Shown here: positions 8,931 to 19,196 of the stretch, piece after piece
Layout of the letters: the number at the start of each line of letters is the position of its first letter
Position numbering within the stretch: position 1 is the stretch's first letter
DNA from: Pseudoxanthomonas sp. CF125
GTDB taxonomy: Bacteria; Pseudomonadota; Gammaproteobacteria; Xanthomonadales; Xanthomonadaceae
Direction: 5' to 3'
Length of the DNA: 64,000 nucleotides
Assembly (NCBI RefSeq): GCF_900104085.1
Contig: NZ_FNLD01000001.1
Location: forward strand, 248,001 to 312,000
The notes under the pieces: model-generated
Told to the model about the DNA's origin: nothing
The model's input: the letters and a program-made list of their open reading frames with translations, nothing else
Databases searched by the model: none
Translations under genes and position numbers: made by a program

Positions 8931-9057
8931 CGGTATCGGAGCAAGTGGGGTAGCAGGACGATTCTACCGGCCCACCCCTGGCTTCGACAGCATCGATTCA
9001 GCCCCTCTCAAGGCGCGGTCCCTACACTGGCCTCCGGGATTCCAGTCAAGCGGCCTA

Positions 9058-9552
9058 ATGCACCTGTATCGCCACACCTTACTCGGGTTCTGCCTTTCCG
9101 CCTTTGCAGCTGCGCCGGCCATGGCCCAGGACGCCCCGCCGCTCACGGTGCTTCCAGTGGAAAACGTGCGCCTGGACTATGCCCAGGTGCTGGCGGTCGA
9201 GCCCGTTTACCAGACTCTGCGTGCCTCGCGCACCGAGATGCGTTGCGAAGAGATACAGGCCCCCAAGCCCGCGCCGCCCCAGGACGAAGGCCGCTGGTCG
9301 AAGATCATGGACTCGGTGAAAGGCGTATTCACCCGCGACCCGGAACCTGCACCCAAGACCGAACCGGCCAAGCCCAGCTGCCGCATGGTGCCGGTGGAGC
9401 GCGAATTCCGCCGTCCCATCGCCTATGACGTCGATTACGTCTACAAGGGCTTCAAATACCGCTCGCGCCTGGCCGAGGACCCCGGCAACCGGTTGCGGAT
9501 CCGGGTTTCTGTGATGCCGTACGTACCCGGCCAGAACCTCGCCACGCCTTGA
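9058..9552 (+). CDS. Exported protein of unknown function
   Basis: A 164-residue protein with a signal peptide (MHLYRHTLLGFCLSAFAAAPAMA, cleavage before QD). The mature part has a basic/acidic linker with Lys-Pro-Ala and two Cys. Its C-terminus, YDVDYVYKGFKYRSRLAEDPG then RLRIRV, resembles the short beta-motif that follows glycine-zipper 2TM domains in envelope proteins; no zipper is present here. The ATG at 9058 is chosen over upstream starts because it begins the signal peptide. It runs in the same direction as the arginine genes, with the candidate leader between. Confidence 0.7.
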   Translation: MHLYRHTLLGFCLSAFAAAPAMAQDAPPLTVLPVENVRLDYAQVLAVEPVYQTLRASRTEMRCEEIQAPKPAPPQDEGRWSKIMDSVKGVFTRDPEPAPKTEPAKPSCRMVPVEREFRRPIAYDVDYVYKGFKYRSRLAEDPGNRLRIRVSVMPYVPGQNLATP

Positions 9553-9592
9553 GTCTTGCGCCAGAGCACCCTGCATGCGAGGATGCGGGCCC

Positions 9593-9682
9593 ATGAAGAT
9601 GAACACCCACCTGCACGCATGCGCCGCCCGGATGGCCTCGGGAATGACGTCTCGTGCCCGCCGACCGGAACCGCTTATCTAG
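9593..9682 (+). CDS. Candidate arginine leader peptide (29 residues)
   Basis: A short frame ATG...TAG encoding a 29-residue peptide with GAGGA nine bases upstream of the ATG. It has four Arg codons (CGG at 9629, CGT at 9653, CGC at 9659, CGA at 9662), three of them within four codons near the end. The stop codon sits at the first strand of a potential antiterminator, and the terminator hairpin follows 35 bases later. This is the layout of ribosome-controlled attenuation in his, trp and leu leaders. Seen: codons, ribosome site, complementary segments. Inferred: control of the arg genes. Confidence 0.6.
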   Translation: MKMNTHLHACAARMASGMTSRARRPEPLI

Positions 9683-9741
9683 CTGGGTCGCCGGACGTTA
9701 CTGCTTGTTCAACCGGAACCCAGCCTGACGCTGGGTTTTTT
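9682..9741 (+). promoter_or_regulatory. Candidate transcription attenuator ahead of the arg genes
   Basis: Three mutually compatible segments are present: GCTGGGT (9682-9688), ACCCAGC (9718-9724) and GCTGGGT (9730-9736). The last two form a terminator (AACCCAGC-CTGAC-GCTGGGTT then T's to 9741). The first two form an alternative stem, extended by CCGG (9691-9694) with CCGG (9713-9716), which would destroy the terminator. A ribosome finishing the leader covers the first segment and allows termination; one stalled on the Arg codons leaves it free. The argF' ribosome site and start follow at 9758-9768. Confidence 0.62.
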
Positions 9742-9767
9742 CGTTTCTGGATCCTTAGGAAGTCGCA

Positions 9768-10793
9768 ATGAAGCCGGATGCAATCAAACATTTCTTGAAT
9801 ACGCAGGACTGGTCGCGTGCCGAATTGGACGCTCTGCTGACGCAGGCGGCGCTGTACAAGCGGCACAAGCTGGGCGACGCTCTGAAGGGCAAGTCCATTG
9901 CCTTGGTGTTCTTCAACCCGTCCATGCGCACCCGCACCAGTTTCGAGCTGGGCGCTTTCCAACTGGGCGGCCATGCCGTGGTGCTGCAGCCCGGCAAGGA
10001 TGCCTGGCCTATCGAATTCAATCTGGGCACGGTGATGGACGGCGACACCGAGGAGCACATCGCCGAGGTCGCCCGCGTGCTGGGCCGCTACGTGGACCTG
10101 ATCGGCGTGCGCGCCTTCCCGAAGTTCGTCGACTGGTCCTACGACCGCCAGGACATCGTGCTGAAGAGCTTCGCCAAGTATTCGCCGGTGCCGGTGATCA
10201 ACATGGAGACCATCACCCACCCGTGCCAGGAGCTGGCGCACGTGATGGCCCTGCAGGAACATTTCGGCACTCATGACCTGCGCGGCAAGAAGTACGTGCT
10301 GACCTGGACCTACCACCCCAAGGCGCTGAACACCGCCGTGGCCAACTCGGCCCTGACCATCGCCACCCGCATGGGCATGGACGTGACTTTGCTGTGCCCC
10401 ACGCCCGAGTACGTGCTGGACGAACGCTACATGGGCTGGGCCGAACAGAACGTGGCCGAAAACGGCGGCTCGCTGCGCGTCAGCCACGACACCGACAGCG
10501 CCTATGCCGGCGCCGATGTCGTCTACGCAAAGAGCTGGGGTGCGTTGCCGTACTTCGGCAACTGGGAGCCGGAGAAACCCATCCGCGACCAGTACAAGCA
10601 CTTCATCGTCGACGAACGCAAGATGGCGCTGACCAACAACGGCATCTTCAGCCATTGCCTGCCGCTGCGCCGGAACGTCAAAGCCACCGACGCCGTCATG
10701 GATTCGCCGCAATGCATCGCTATCAATGAGGCGGAGAACCGCCTGCATGTGCAGAAGGCCATCATGGCCGCGCTGGTGAGCGCCCGGGATTAG
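9768..10793 (+). CDS. argF': N-acetylornithine carbamoyltransferase
   Basis: Transfers a carbamoyl group to N-acetylornithine, giving N-acetylcitrulline, in the Xanthomonas-type arginine route. It has 341 residues with the carbamoyl-phosphate motif SMRTRTS at 52-58, HPCQE in the middle and the HCLPLRR motif near residue 295. Length, the GKDAWPIE loop and the linked acetylcitrulline deacetylase gene argue for the acetylated substrate rather than ordinary ornithine carbamoyltransferase. The stop TAG falls in a GGGATT repeat. It is the first structural gene after the candidate attenuator. Confidence 0.93.
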   Translation: MKPDAIKHFLNTQDWSRAELDALLTQAALYKRHKLGDALKGKSIALVFFNPSMRTRTSFELGAFQLGGHAVVLQPGKDAWPIEFNLGTVMDGDTEEHIAEVARVLGRYVDLIGVRAFPKFVDWSYDRQDIVLKSFAKYSPVPVINMETITHPCQELAHVMALQEHFGTHDLRGKKYVLTWTYHPKALNTAVANSALTIATRMGMDVTLLCPTPEYVLDERYMGWAEQNVAENGGSLRVSHDTDSAYAGADVVYAKSWGALPYFGNWEPEKPIRDQYKHFIVDERKMALTNNGIFSHCLPLRRNVKATDAVMDSPQCIAINEAENRLHVQKAIMAALVSARD

Positions 10794-10914
10794 GGATTCG
10801 GGATTGGTGATTCGCACCCGCACCCTACGCCTTCAAATTTCATCTATAGAGAGTTACCCCTCATGTCGCAACAGCCTGCTTCAAATCCCGAATCCCGAAT
10901 CCCGAATCCCGGTC
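10788..10914. repeat. GGGATTCGGGATT repeat in inverted copies flanking the argG start
   Basis: GGGATTAGGGATTCGGGATTGG begins at about 10788, overlapping the argF' stop. The reverse complement, AATCCCGAATCCCGAATCCCG, runs from about 10885 to 10912, inside the argG reading frame. The two arms could pair around the argG start and ribosome site. Confidence 0.75.
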
Positions 10915-12101
10915 CCAAAGACATCGTTCTCGCCTTCTCCGGCGGCCTGGATACCAGTTTCTGCATTCCGTACCTGCAGGAGCGGGGCTGGGCCGTGCAC
11001 ACCGTATTCGCAGACACCGGCGGCGTGGATGCCGAAGAGCGCGCCTACATCGAACAGCGCGCCGCCGAACTGGGCGCCGCCAGCCACGTCACCGTCGATG
11101 GCGGTCCCGCCATCTGGGAAGGCTTCGTCAAGCCGTTCGTGTGGGCGGGCGAGGGTTATCAGGGCCAGTATCCCTTGCTCGTGTCCGACCGTTATCTCAT
11201 CGTCGACGCCGCGCTGGCGCGCGCCAAGGAGCTCGGCACCAACGCCATCGCCCACGGCTGCACCGGCATGGGCAACGACCAGGTGCGTTTCGATCTGGCG
11301 GTGAAGGCTTCCGGCGACTATCTGATCGTCGCGCCCATCCGCGAAATCCAGAAAGAGCACACCCAGACCCGCGCTTACGAGCAGGAGTATCTGGAAGCGC
11401 GCGGCTTCGGCGTGCGCGCCAAGCAGAAGGCCTACACCATCAACGAGAACCTGCTGGGCGTGACCCTGTCCGGCGGCGAGATCGACAAGTGGGAAGCCCC
11501 GGGCGAAGGTGCGCGCGGCTGGTGCGCGCCGCGCAGCGAATGGCCGGAGCAGGCGTTGAAGGTCACGATCGGCTTCAAGAACGGCGAGGCGGTGACGCTG
11601 GACGGGCAGCCGATGGAAGGCGCCAAGCTGCTGGCGAAATTGAACAGCCTGTTCGCGCACTATGGCGTCGGCCGCGGCATGTACACCGGCGACACCACCA
11701 TCGGCCTGAAGGGCCGCATCGTGTACGAAGCGCCGGGTTTGATCTCGCTGCTGGCCGCGCATCGCGCGCTGGAAGAGGCCGTGCTGACCAAGCAGCAGAA
11801 CCGCTTCAAGCCGGAAGTGGCGCGCAAGTGGGTGGAAGTGGTGTACGAAGGTTTCTACCACGATCCCATCAAGACCGACCTTGAGGCTTTCCTGGCATCG
11901 TCGCAGGCCACGGTCAATGGCGAAGTGGTGCTGGAAACCCGTGGCGGCCGCGTCGATGCGGTGGCGGTGAAGTCGCCGCACTTGCTGCACGCCAAGGGCG
12001 CCACCTATGCGCAGTCGGCCGACTGGGGCGTGGAGGAGGCGGAAGGCTTCATCAAGCTGTTCGGGATGAGCTCGACGCTGTGGGCTGAAATCAACCGTTG
12101 A
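10863..12101 (+). CDS. argG: Argininosuccinate synthase
   Basis: Condenses citrulline with aspartate using ATP. It has 412 residues; the ATP-binding P-loop AFSGGLDTS is at 24-32, with [13 protein letters not shown] in the middle and a normal C-terminal part. The first 18 residues (ending [13 protein letters not shown]) lie outside the conserved fold and are encoded largely by the GGGATT repeat, read as N-P-E-S-R-I-P. GAGAG lies about nine bases before the ATG at 10863. The product of argE' supplies its citrulline. Confidence 0.94.
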   Translation: MSQQPASNPESRIPNPGPKDIVLAFSGGLDTSFCIPYLQERGWAVHTVFADTGGVDAEERAYIEQRAAELGAASHVTVDGGPAIWEGFVKPFVWAGEGYQGQYPLLVSDRYLIVDAALARAKELGTNAIAHGCTGMGNDQVRFDLAVKASGDYLIVAPIREIQKEHTQTRAYEQEYLEARGFGVRAKQKAYTINENLLGVTLSGGEIDKWEAPGEGARGWCAPRSEWPEQALKVTIGFKNGEAVTLDGQPMEGAKLLAKLNSLFAHYGVGRGMYTGDTTIGLKGRIVYEAPGLISLLAAHRALEEAVLTKQQNRFKPEVARKWVEVVYEGFYHDPIKTDLEAFLASSQATVNGEVVLETRGGRVDAVAVKSPHLLHAKGATYAQSADWGVEEAEGFIKLFGMSSTLWAEINR

Positions 12102-12122
12102 CGACATCAGCGAGCACGACGC

Positions 12123-12225
12123 CGTCATCCCAGCGCAAGCTGGGATCCATTTTGACTTTGCCGTGGCCAGCAGGTCGAAGTGCAATAGCAAGAGCAAATG
12201 GATTCCAGCTTGCGCTGGAATGACG
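12123..12225. repeat. Palindromic repeat between argG and argE'
   Basis: The arms 12123-12152 and 12196-12225 pair over 30 bp with two mismatches; each arm contains a CCAGCGCAAGCTGG-type hairpin, also seen at 4740. It lies within the arginine gene series, where it could attenuate or protect the transcript. Confidence 0.85.
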
Positions 12226-12260
12226 AACGAAGGTTTACCGATAACAGGCACAACTCCCGA

Positions 12261-13349
12261 ATGCTGAACTCCGTTCTCAAACACCTCGAAGCGCTGGTGT
12301 CCCACGACACCCGCAATCCGCCGCGCGCCATCACCACGGGCGGTATCTTCGACTATATCCGTGCGCACTTGCCTGACTTCCAGGTCGAGGTCGTGGACCA
12401 CGGCGCCGGCGCGGTTTCGCTGTTCGCGGTGCGCGGACAGCCCAGGCGCTTGTTCAATGTGCATCTCGATACGGTGCCTTCGTCTCCTGCCTGGACGGCC
12501 GATCCGCTGAAACTGCGTGTCGTCGGCGACCGCGCCATCGGTCTGGGCGCCTGCGACATCAAGGGCGCCGCAGCTGCGTTGATCGCGGTGGCCCAGGTCA
12601 CCGAAGGCGATGCGGCTTTCCTGTTCAGCAGCGACGAAGAAGCCAACGATCCGCGCTGCATCGCCGCGTTCCTGGCGCGCGACCACGGTTTCACCGAAGC
12701 CATCATCGCTGAGCCCACCCAAGGCCAGGCCGTGCTTGCCCATCGCGGCATCAGCGCGGTTCGCATGGCGTTCAAGGGCCAGGCCGGGCATGCGTCGGCG
12801 GAGAACGCGCTGTCCCTCAGCGCCGTGCACAACGCCATGCGCTGGGGCACCTCGGCGCTGGATTTCGTGCAGTCCCAGCACCACCTCCGCTTCGGCGGGT
12901 TGACCGGTTTGCGTTTCAACATCGGCCGGGTCGAAGGCGGGATCAAGGCCAACATGATTGCGCCCAGCGCCGAAGTGCGCTTCGGTTTCCGTCCGCTGCC
13001 TTCGCAGGACCCGGAAGTATTGCATGCGAGTTTCCGCGAGCTGGCCAATGCCGACGCTTTGGCCGAGTACGAAGAGACCTTCAGCGGACCATCGCTGCCT
13101 TCGGGCGACGTGGCGCGCGCAGAAGAACGACGGCTTGCGGCGCGCGACCTGGCAGACGAACTGGGCCTGCCGGTCGGCAACGCCGTCGATTTCTGGACCG
13201 AGGCCTCGCTGTTCTCCGCCGCCGGCTTGACCGCGCTGGTGTACGGGCCGGGCGACATCGCCCAGGCGCATACCGCCGACGAATGGGTGTCGCTCGAACA
13301 ACTTCAACATTACGCCGCCACGGTGCAGCGCATTTTCGGAACCGAATAG
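12261..13349 (+). CDS. argE': N-acetylcitrulline deacetylase (M20 family)
   Basis: Removes acetate from N-acetylcitrulline, releasing citrulline for ArgG. It has 362 residues and M20 metallohydrolase features: HLDTVP at 68-73 (metal His and catalytic Asp), Asp99 in [14 protein letters not shown] with Glu126-Glu127, and a C-terminal His in AQAHTADEW. The ATG at 12261 starts the conserved sequence. An upstream in-frame ATG at 12198 lies inside the palindromic repeat and is less likely. Specificity for acetylcitrulline rather than acetylornithine is inferred from the linked argF'. Confidence 0.9.
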   Translation: MLNSVLKHLEALVSHDTRNPPRAITTGGIFDYIRAHLPDFQVEVVDHGAGAVSLFAVRGQPRRLFNVHLDTVPSSPAWTADPLKLRVVGDRAIGLGACDIKGAAAALIAVAQVTEGDAAFLFSSDEEANDPRCIAAFLARDHGFTEAIIAEPTQGQAVLAHRGISAVRMAFKGQAGHASAENALSLSAVHNAMRWGTSALDFVQSQHHLRFGGLTGLRFNIGRVEGGIKANMIAPSAEVRFGFRPLPSQDPEVLHASFRELANADALAEYEETFSGPSLPSGDVARAEERRLAARDLADELGLPVGNAVDFWTEASLFSAAGLTALVYGPGDIAQAHTADEWVSLEQLQHYAATVQRIFGTE

Positions 13350-13353
13350 AACA

Positions 13354-14670
13354 ATGGAATCGCACAAACAGACCCGGCAGACCATCATCCGCCTGCTGTC
13401 CAGTATGGCCAGCGCGAAGGAGATCTCGCAGTATGTCAAGCGTTTTTCGCAGCTCGACGCCAAACGCTTCGCCGTGGTCAAGGTGGGCGGCGCGGTGCTG
13501 CGCGACGACCTGGAAGCGCTGACTTCGTCGCTGTCGTTCCTGCAGGAAGTAGGGCTTACGCCCATCGTTGTGCATGGCGCAGGTCCGCAGCTGGATGAGG
13601 AAATGACTGCGGCCGGCATCGTCAAGCAGACCGTCGATGGACTGCGCGTGACCACGCCGGAAGTGCTGGCCATCGTGCGCAAGGTGTTCCTGCAGCAGAA
13701 TCTGGCGCTGGTGGAAGCGTTGCAGGAATCGGGGGCGCGCGCGACTTCGATCGTTTCGGGCGTATTCGAAGCCGAATACAAGGACCAGCAGACCTACGGC
13801 CTGGTCGGCGAAGTGAAGCGCATCAACCAGTCGCCGATCGAAGCCAGCCTCAAAGCCGGCTCCATTCCGGTCATCGCCAGCCTGGGCGAGACGGTGGGCG
13901 GGCAGATCCTCAACATCAACGCCGATTTCGCCGCCAACGAACTGGTGCAGGTGCTGCAGCCCTACAAGATCATCTTCCTCACCGGCACCGGCGGCTTGCT
14001 GGACGACAAGGGCGCGGTGATCGACTCGATCAACCTGTCCACCGAGTACGACGAGCTGATGGCGCAGCCGTGGATCAACGGCGGCATGCGGGTGAAGATC
14101 GAGCAGATCAAGGATCTGCTGGACAAGCTGCCGTTGACTTCGTCGGTATCGATCACCAAGCCGGCGGAATTGGCCAAGGAGCTGTTCACCCACCGGGGTT
14201 CGGGCACCCTGGTGCGCCGCGGCGAGCGCGTGCTGCGCTTCGATTCGTGGGAAGGGGTGGATCTCGAACGGATGCGCGTGCTGATCGAATCCAGCTTCGG
14301 CCGCAAACTGGTCGCGGACTATTTCGAAAAGACCACGCCATACCGTATCTACATCAGTGAGAACTACCGCACCGCACTGATCCTCACCCGTGAGGAAGGC
14401 TTCGCCTACCTGGACAAGTTCGCCGTGCTGGACGACGCCCAGGGCGAAGGCCTGGGCCGCGCGGTCTGGCATGTGATGCGCGAGGAGAATCCGCAGCTGT
14501 TCTGGCGCTCGCGCCACAACAACCAGGTCAATATCTTCTACTACGCCGAATCCGACGGCTGCTACAAACAGGAGAAGTGGAAGGTGTTCTGGTACGGCAT
14601 CGAGGATTTCGCCGACATCGAGCGCTGCGTGGCGCATTGCCGCACGCGCGTGCCCACGCTGGTGGATTGA
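13354..14670 (+). CDS. argB: Bifunctional N-acetylglutamate synthase/kinase
   Basis: Performs the first two steps of arginine synthesis: acetylation of glutamate, then phosphorylation. It has 438 residues in two parts. Residues 35-285 are an amino acid kinase domain with VVKVGGAVL at 41-49, VVHGAGPQ at 72-79 and a late [10 protein letters not shown]. Residues 290-438 are a GNAT-type acetyltransferase of the vertebrate-like NAGS class (ending [10 protein letters not shown]). The fused form is typical of Xanthomonadaceae and related to animal NAGS, and is the expected arginine feedback target. It starts four bases after the argE' stop with no clear ribosome site, suggesting coupling. Confidence 0.93.
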   Translation: MESHKQTRQTIIRLLSSMASAKEISQYVKRFSQLDAKRFAVVKVGGAVLRDDLEALTSSLSFLQEVGLTPIVVHGAGPQLDEEMTAAGIVKQTVDGLRVTTPEVLAIVRKVFLQQNLALVEALQESGARATSIVSGVFEAEYKDQQTYGLVGEVKRINQSPIEASLKAGSIPVIASLGETVGGQILNINADFAANELVQVLQPYKIIFLTGTGGLLDDKGAVIDSINLSTEYDELMAQPWINGGMRVKIEQIKDLLDKLPLTSSVSITKPAELAKELFTHRGSGTLVRRGERVLRFDSWEGVDLERMRVLIESSFGRKLVADYFEKTTPYRIYISENYRTALILTREEGFAYLDKFAVLDDAQGEGLGRAVWHVMREENPQLFWRSRHNNQVNIFYYAESDGCYKQEKWKVFWYGIEDFADIERCVAHCRTRVPTLVD

Positions 14671-14671
14671 G

Positions 14672-15284
14672 ATGAGTCTGCAGCCACTTCCCGCCAACTG
14701 GCAGGCGCCGCGCCTGCAAGGTCGCCACGTTTCCCTTGAAGCGCTGGCCATCGAACATGCCGCCGGGCTGCGACTGGCCCTGCAAGGCGATGCGCTCTCC
14801 GAGCTCTGGTACACCAACGTGCCCAAGGCGGCCGACGCGGAGGCCTGGGTCGCCACGGCGCTGCAGAAGCACGCCCAGGGCCTGGAAGTGCCGTTCGTGG
14901 TCCGCGACGCCGAAGGCGCGGTGGTCGGTAGCACGCGCTTCTACGACGTCGATCCGTCGGTGCCCAAGCTGAGCATCGGCTACACCTGGTATGCGCCAAG
15001 GGTGCAGCGCACGGGTTTGAATACCGAGGCCAAGCTGCTGCTGCTCACCCATGCGTTCGAGAACCTGAGTTGTGCCTCGGTCTATCTGGAAACGAGCTGG
15101 TTCAATCACGCTTCGCGCACTGCCATCGCCCGCCTGGGCGCCAAGCAGGACGGCGTGCTGCGCAACCACCGCCGCCATGCCGACGGCAGCCTGCGCGACA
15201 CGGTGGTGTTCTCCATTCTCGGCAGCGAATGGCCGGGGGTGAAAAGCAATCTGCTCCACAAGCTGCAACAAGGAGATCGTCCGC

Positions 15285-15295
<11 letters not shown>
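14672..15295 (+). CDS. GNAT family acetyltransferase (RimJ/RimL-like)
   Basis: A 207-residue GNAT of the RimJ/RimL type (Acetyltransf_3): [40 protein letters not shown] as acetyl-CoA core, and the C-terminal SIL-G-S-EW-P. It starts two bases after the fused argB stop and overlaps argC by 11 bases, so it is co-translated with arginine genes. A substrate cannot be read; since glutamate acetylation is already covered by the fused enzyme, it may acetylate another amino acid or a protein. Confidence 0.82.
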
Positions 15296-16240
<945 letters not shown>

Positions 16241-16244
<4 letters not shown>

Positions 16245-17545
16245 GCGACCTGTTGTGGCAGAAGCCCGGCGTGACCGTTGATGCGCGCATCCAGAAGTTC
16301 CTGGCCGGCGACGACGTGATCCTGGACCGCGAATTCTTCCTGCACGACATCGCCGCCAGCAAGGCGCATGCCGAAGGCCTGCAGCGTATCGGCATTCTCT
16401 CGACCGACGAGTTGTCCGGACTGCAGCGCGAACTGGATACGCTGGCCGAAGATTTCCGCAGCGGCGCCTTCGTGCTCGACGAACGCTTCGAGGACTGCCA
16501 TTCGGCCATCGAATCGCGCCTGACCGAGCGCCTGGGCGACGCCGGCCGCAAGATCCACACCGGCCGCAGCCGCAACGACCAGATCCTGGTGGCAACGCGC
16601 CTGTGGTTGAAAGAGAAACTCTCGCGTGTCTCGGAACTGAGTCGCCGGATAGCAAAAATCGCGCTGGACCGCGCCGAAGCCGAGAAGGACCTCCCTATTC
16701 CGGGTTACACGCACATACAGCGCGCGGTGGTTTCGTCCGCAGGCATGTGGTGGGCAGGCTGGGCGGAAGCTTTCATCGACAACGCCGTCCGCGCCGACGA
16801 CACGCATCGCTTGATCGATGCCAATCCGCTGGGCACCGCCGCCGGCTATGGCGTCAACCTGCCGCTGGACCGCGACCACACCACGAAGGCGCTGGATTTC
16901 GCGCGCCTGCAGGTGAGCCCGATCTACGCGCAGCTTTCGCGCGGGAAATTCGAGATGGCGGCGCTCGAAGCACTCGGTAGCGCCACGCTGGATCTGCGCA
17001 GACTGGCCTGGGACCTGTCGCTGTTCACCAGCGCCGAATTCGGTTTCGTCTCGCTGCCGGCGCAGTACACCACCGGCAGTTCGATCATGCCGAACAAACG
17101 CAATCCCGATGTGATCGAACTGATGCGCGCCACCCACGCGAGCGTTGCGGCGGCGCGCACCGAGATCGAACAGTTGCTGTCGCTGCCGTCCGGCTACCAC
17201 CGCGATCTGCAGGGTAGCAAGGGCGCCATCTTCCATGGATTCGGTCGCGGTCTGCCGGCCTTGGAGCTGTTGCCGGACCTGCTGGCGAACCTGGAATGGC
17301 GCCAGGACCGGATGCGCGCTGCGATGGATTCGGGCATGTACGCGACCGATGTCGCGGTGGAACAGGCCGCCGCGGGCGTGCCGTTCCGCGAAGCCTATCG
17401 CGCGGCGGCGGCGTCCGCAGACCAGGCCGGGACAGGGCGCACCCCGGAGTCGAGCCTGGCCGCGCGCGTGTCGCCAGGCGCCGCGGCGGACTTGCGCCTG
17501 GATGAATTGCGTAAGCGATGGGAATCCCTGAGCAAGCGGGCGTAG
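16241..17545 (+). CDS. argH: Argininosuccinate lyase
   Basis: Splits argininosuccinate into arginine and fumarate. It has 434 residues, somewhat shorter than the usual 460. It contains [18 protein letters not shown] and the fumarase/aspartase signature [11 protein letters not shown] at about residue 280. The TAG stop (17543-17545) is part of the palindromic repeat that begins at 17541, so the last codons may have been reshaped by the repeat; a shortened C-terminus fits this. Confidence 0.94.
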
Positions 17546-17615
17546 GAGCGACGTAAGTCGCGAATAAGTGTTGTTGAAAACCGATGTTCCAGTCGCGACT
17601 TACGTCGCTCCTACG
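17541..17615. repeat. Palindromic repeat supplying the argH stop
   Basis: Perfect 23-bp inverted arms (17541-17563 and 17593-17615) of the same sequence as at 849-919. The argH stop codon is the TAG in the left arm. Confidence 0.87.
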
Positions 17616-17627
17616 TTGGGGATACCG

Positions 17628-17900
17628 ATGTCCGACAGGCCAAAAACAAATCGTTACCTGGTGATGGCAATGCGCAAGCCGGACTTCAGCGAGGCTGTGG
17701 TGGCGCCGCACCTGGTATTCCTCGACGGCTTGCGTCTGGCCGGCAAGCTGGAAATGACCGGGGGCTTCAGCGACAAGAGCGGCGGTGCCTATGTGCTGAA
17801 CGTGGACACGCTGGCCGAAGCGCTGGCCATCGCCGCCGACGATCCGCTGGCCACCTCGGATTCCTCTACCTTGACCGTCTACGAATGGAACGCCCGCTGA
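17628..17900 (+). CDS. YCII-related small protein
   Basis: A 90-residue predicted cytoplasmic protein resembling the YciI/YCII fold: a beta strand start (NRYLVMAMR), then HLVFLDGLRLAGKLEMTGGFSDKSGG, which matches the H-x-x-F-L-x-x-L-x-x-x-G-x-L pattern, and a late D-P-L. GGGG lies ahead of the ATG at 17628. It lies between argH and proB; its role is unknown. Confidence 0.72.
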   Translation: MSDRPKTNRYLVMAMRKPDFSEAVVAPHLVFLDGLRLAGKLEMTGGFSDKSGGAYVLNVDTLAEALAIAADDPLATSDSSTLTVYEWNAR

Positions 17901-17910
17901 GCCCCATGCA

Positions 17911-19056
17911 ATGAACGCGACCGAGTCCGCCTTCGCCGAACAAACCCTGCCTGCCTGGCGCCGCGCCGTACTCAAGGTCGGCAGCAGTCTGCTGGCGGCC
18001 GAAGGCGAAGGTTTGAGCCCGCGTCACGCATTGGGCTTGGCGCAGTTCGTGTCCGCCAGTCTGGCTGCGGGCAGGGAAGTGGTGATCGTGTCTTCGGGCG
18101 CGGTCGCTGCGGGCAGGGCGGTGATCCATCGCAAGGCGCATGCCGGTGCGGCCATGGCCGAGCGCCAGGCGCTGGCGGCGCTCGGCCAGGCGCAGCTGAT
18201 CGGGCTGTGGCAGCGTTTCTTCGAACGGCCCGTGGCGCAAGTGCTGTTGACCCACGACGACCTGCGCAACCGCCGGCGCTACCTCAATGCGCGGGCCACG
18301 CTTAACGAGCTCCTGGCCCTGGGCGCATTGCCGGTGATCAACGAGAACGACACCGTATCGGTCGACGAGTTGAAGCTGGGCGACAACGACAACCTGGCCG
18401 CGGTCATCGCCGCGCTGGTCGATGCCGATGTCCTGTTCGTCGCCACCGATATCGATGGCTTCTTCACCGCCAATCCGCGTGTCGATACCGACGCCCGGCC
18501 CATCGAGGACGTGGAGGCGTTGACGCCGGAATTCTTCGCCATGGCTGGCGATGCCGGCAGCAGCAGTGGCACCGGCGGCATGCGCACCAAGCTGGAAGCG
18601 GCTGCGAAAGCGGCGGCAGCGGGCATCGAGACCTTCCTGTTCAACGGCACCCGCGCCGAGACCGTGCGTGCGCTGGCCAACGACCGCTTTCATGGCACCC
18701 GCTTCCGCCCCGCGCAGAACCGCGTGGCGGCGCGTAAATACTGGTTGCGCAACGTGCCGCTGGAGGCGGGCGGAGTGATCGTGGACGCGGGCGCGGCGCG
18801 CGCGATGGGCGAGAAGGGCGCCTCGCTGCTGCCGGGCGGCGTGGTCGCCGCGGAAGGCGATTTCCGGCGCGGCGACATGGTCGAAGTGCGTTTGCGCGAC
18901 GAAAACGGCGACCACGGCATCGCCCGCGGCGTCTGCCAATACTCGGCCGTCGATATCCGGCGCATCGCACGTCGGCACTCGCGGGACATCGAATCCATAC
19001 TCGGCTACAACTACGGCGAAAACGTGATTCACCGAGACGATCTGGTGCTTTTGTAG
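17911..19056 (+). CDS. proB: Glutamate 5-kinase
   Basis: First step of proline synthesis. It has 381 residues: an amino acid kinase domain (VLKVGSSLLA near residue 28, VIVSSGAVAAGR, INENDTVSVDELKLGDND, TDIDGFFT) and a C-terminal PUA domain of about 75 residues that follows GTRFRPAQNRVAARKYWL. The proline-inhibition site residues around GDND are present. Its TAG stop at 19054 is the start of a palindromic repeat. The separation from proA by that repeat is only 140 bases. Confidence 0.95.
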   Translation: MNATESAFAEQTLPAWRRAVLKVGSSLLAAEGEGLSPRHALGLAQFVSASLAAGREVVIVSSGAVAAGRAVIHRKAHAGAAMAERQALAALGQAQLIGLWQRFFERPVAQVLLTHDDLRNRRRYLNARATLNELLALGALPVINENDTVSVDELKLGDNDNLAAVIAALVDADVLFVATDIDGFFTANPRVDTDARPIEDVEALTPEFFAMAGDAGSSSGTGGMRTKLEAAAKAAAAGIETFLFNGTRAETVRALANDRFHGTRFRPAQNRVAARKYWLRNVPLEAGGVIVDAGAARAMGEKGASLLPGGVVAAEGDFRRGDMVEVRLRDENGDHGIARGVCQYSAVDIRRIARRHSRDIESILGYNYGENVIHRDDLVLL

Positions 19057-19158
19057 GAGCTGCTGTAGGAGCTGCGTAAGTTGCGACCTCGGTCGATGAG
19101 TTTCCGGATGCTTGCCGGGAGGTTTGTTCTTCCGGTCGCAGCTTGCGCAGCTCCTACA
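19054..19158. repeat. Palindromic repeat between proB and proA
   Basis: TGTAGGAGCTGCGTAAGTTGCGACC (19064-19088) pairs with 19134-19158, with two mismatches that still allow G-T pairing. An extra short TGTAGGAGCTGC at 19053 precedes it and contains the proB stop. Confidence 0.82.
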
Positions 19159-19196
19159 AAAAATACGCTGATGGCCAGTAAAACAGGAATGCATAC

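Noticed and set aside
8854-9057. N-terminal extension of the exported protein at 9058
   Set aside because: It overlaps the cysS 5' end and would place the signal peptide inside the protein.
9556-9771. A 71-codon frame from TTG at 9556 overlapping the candidate leader
   Set aside because: It runs into argF', has no clear ribosome site, and does not end before the terminator; the ATG frame at 9593 fits better.
10881-13781. A 966-codon open frame on the minus strand
   Set aside because: It runs antisense to argG, argE' and argB, which have full family matches; a GC-rich genome yields such shadows.
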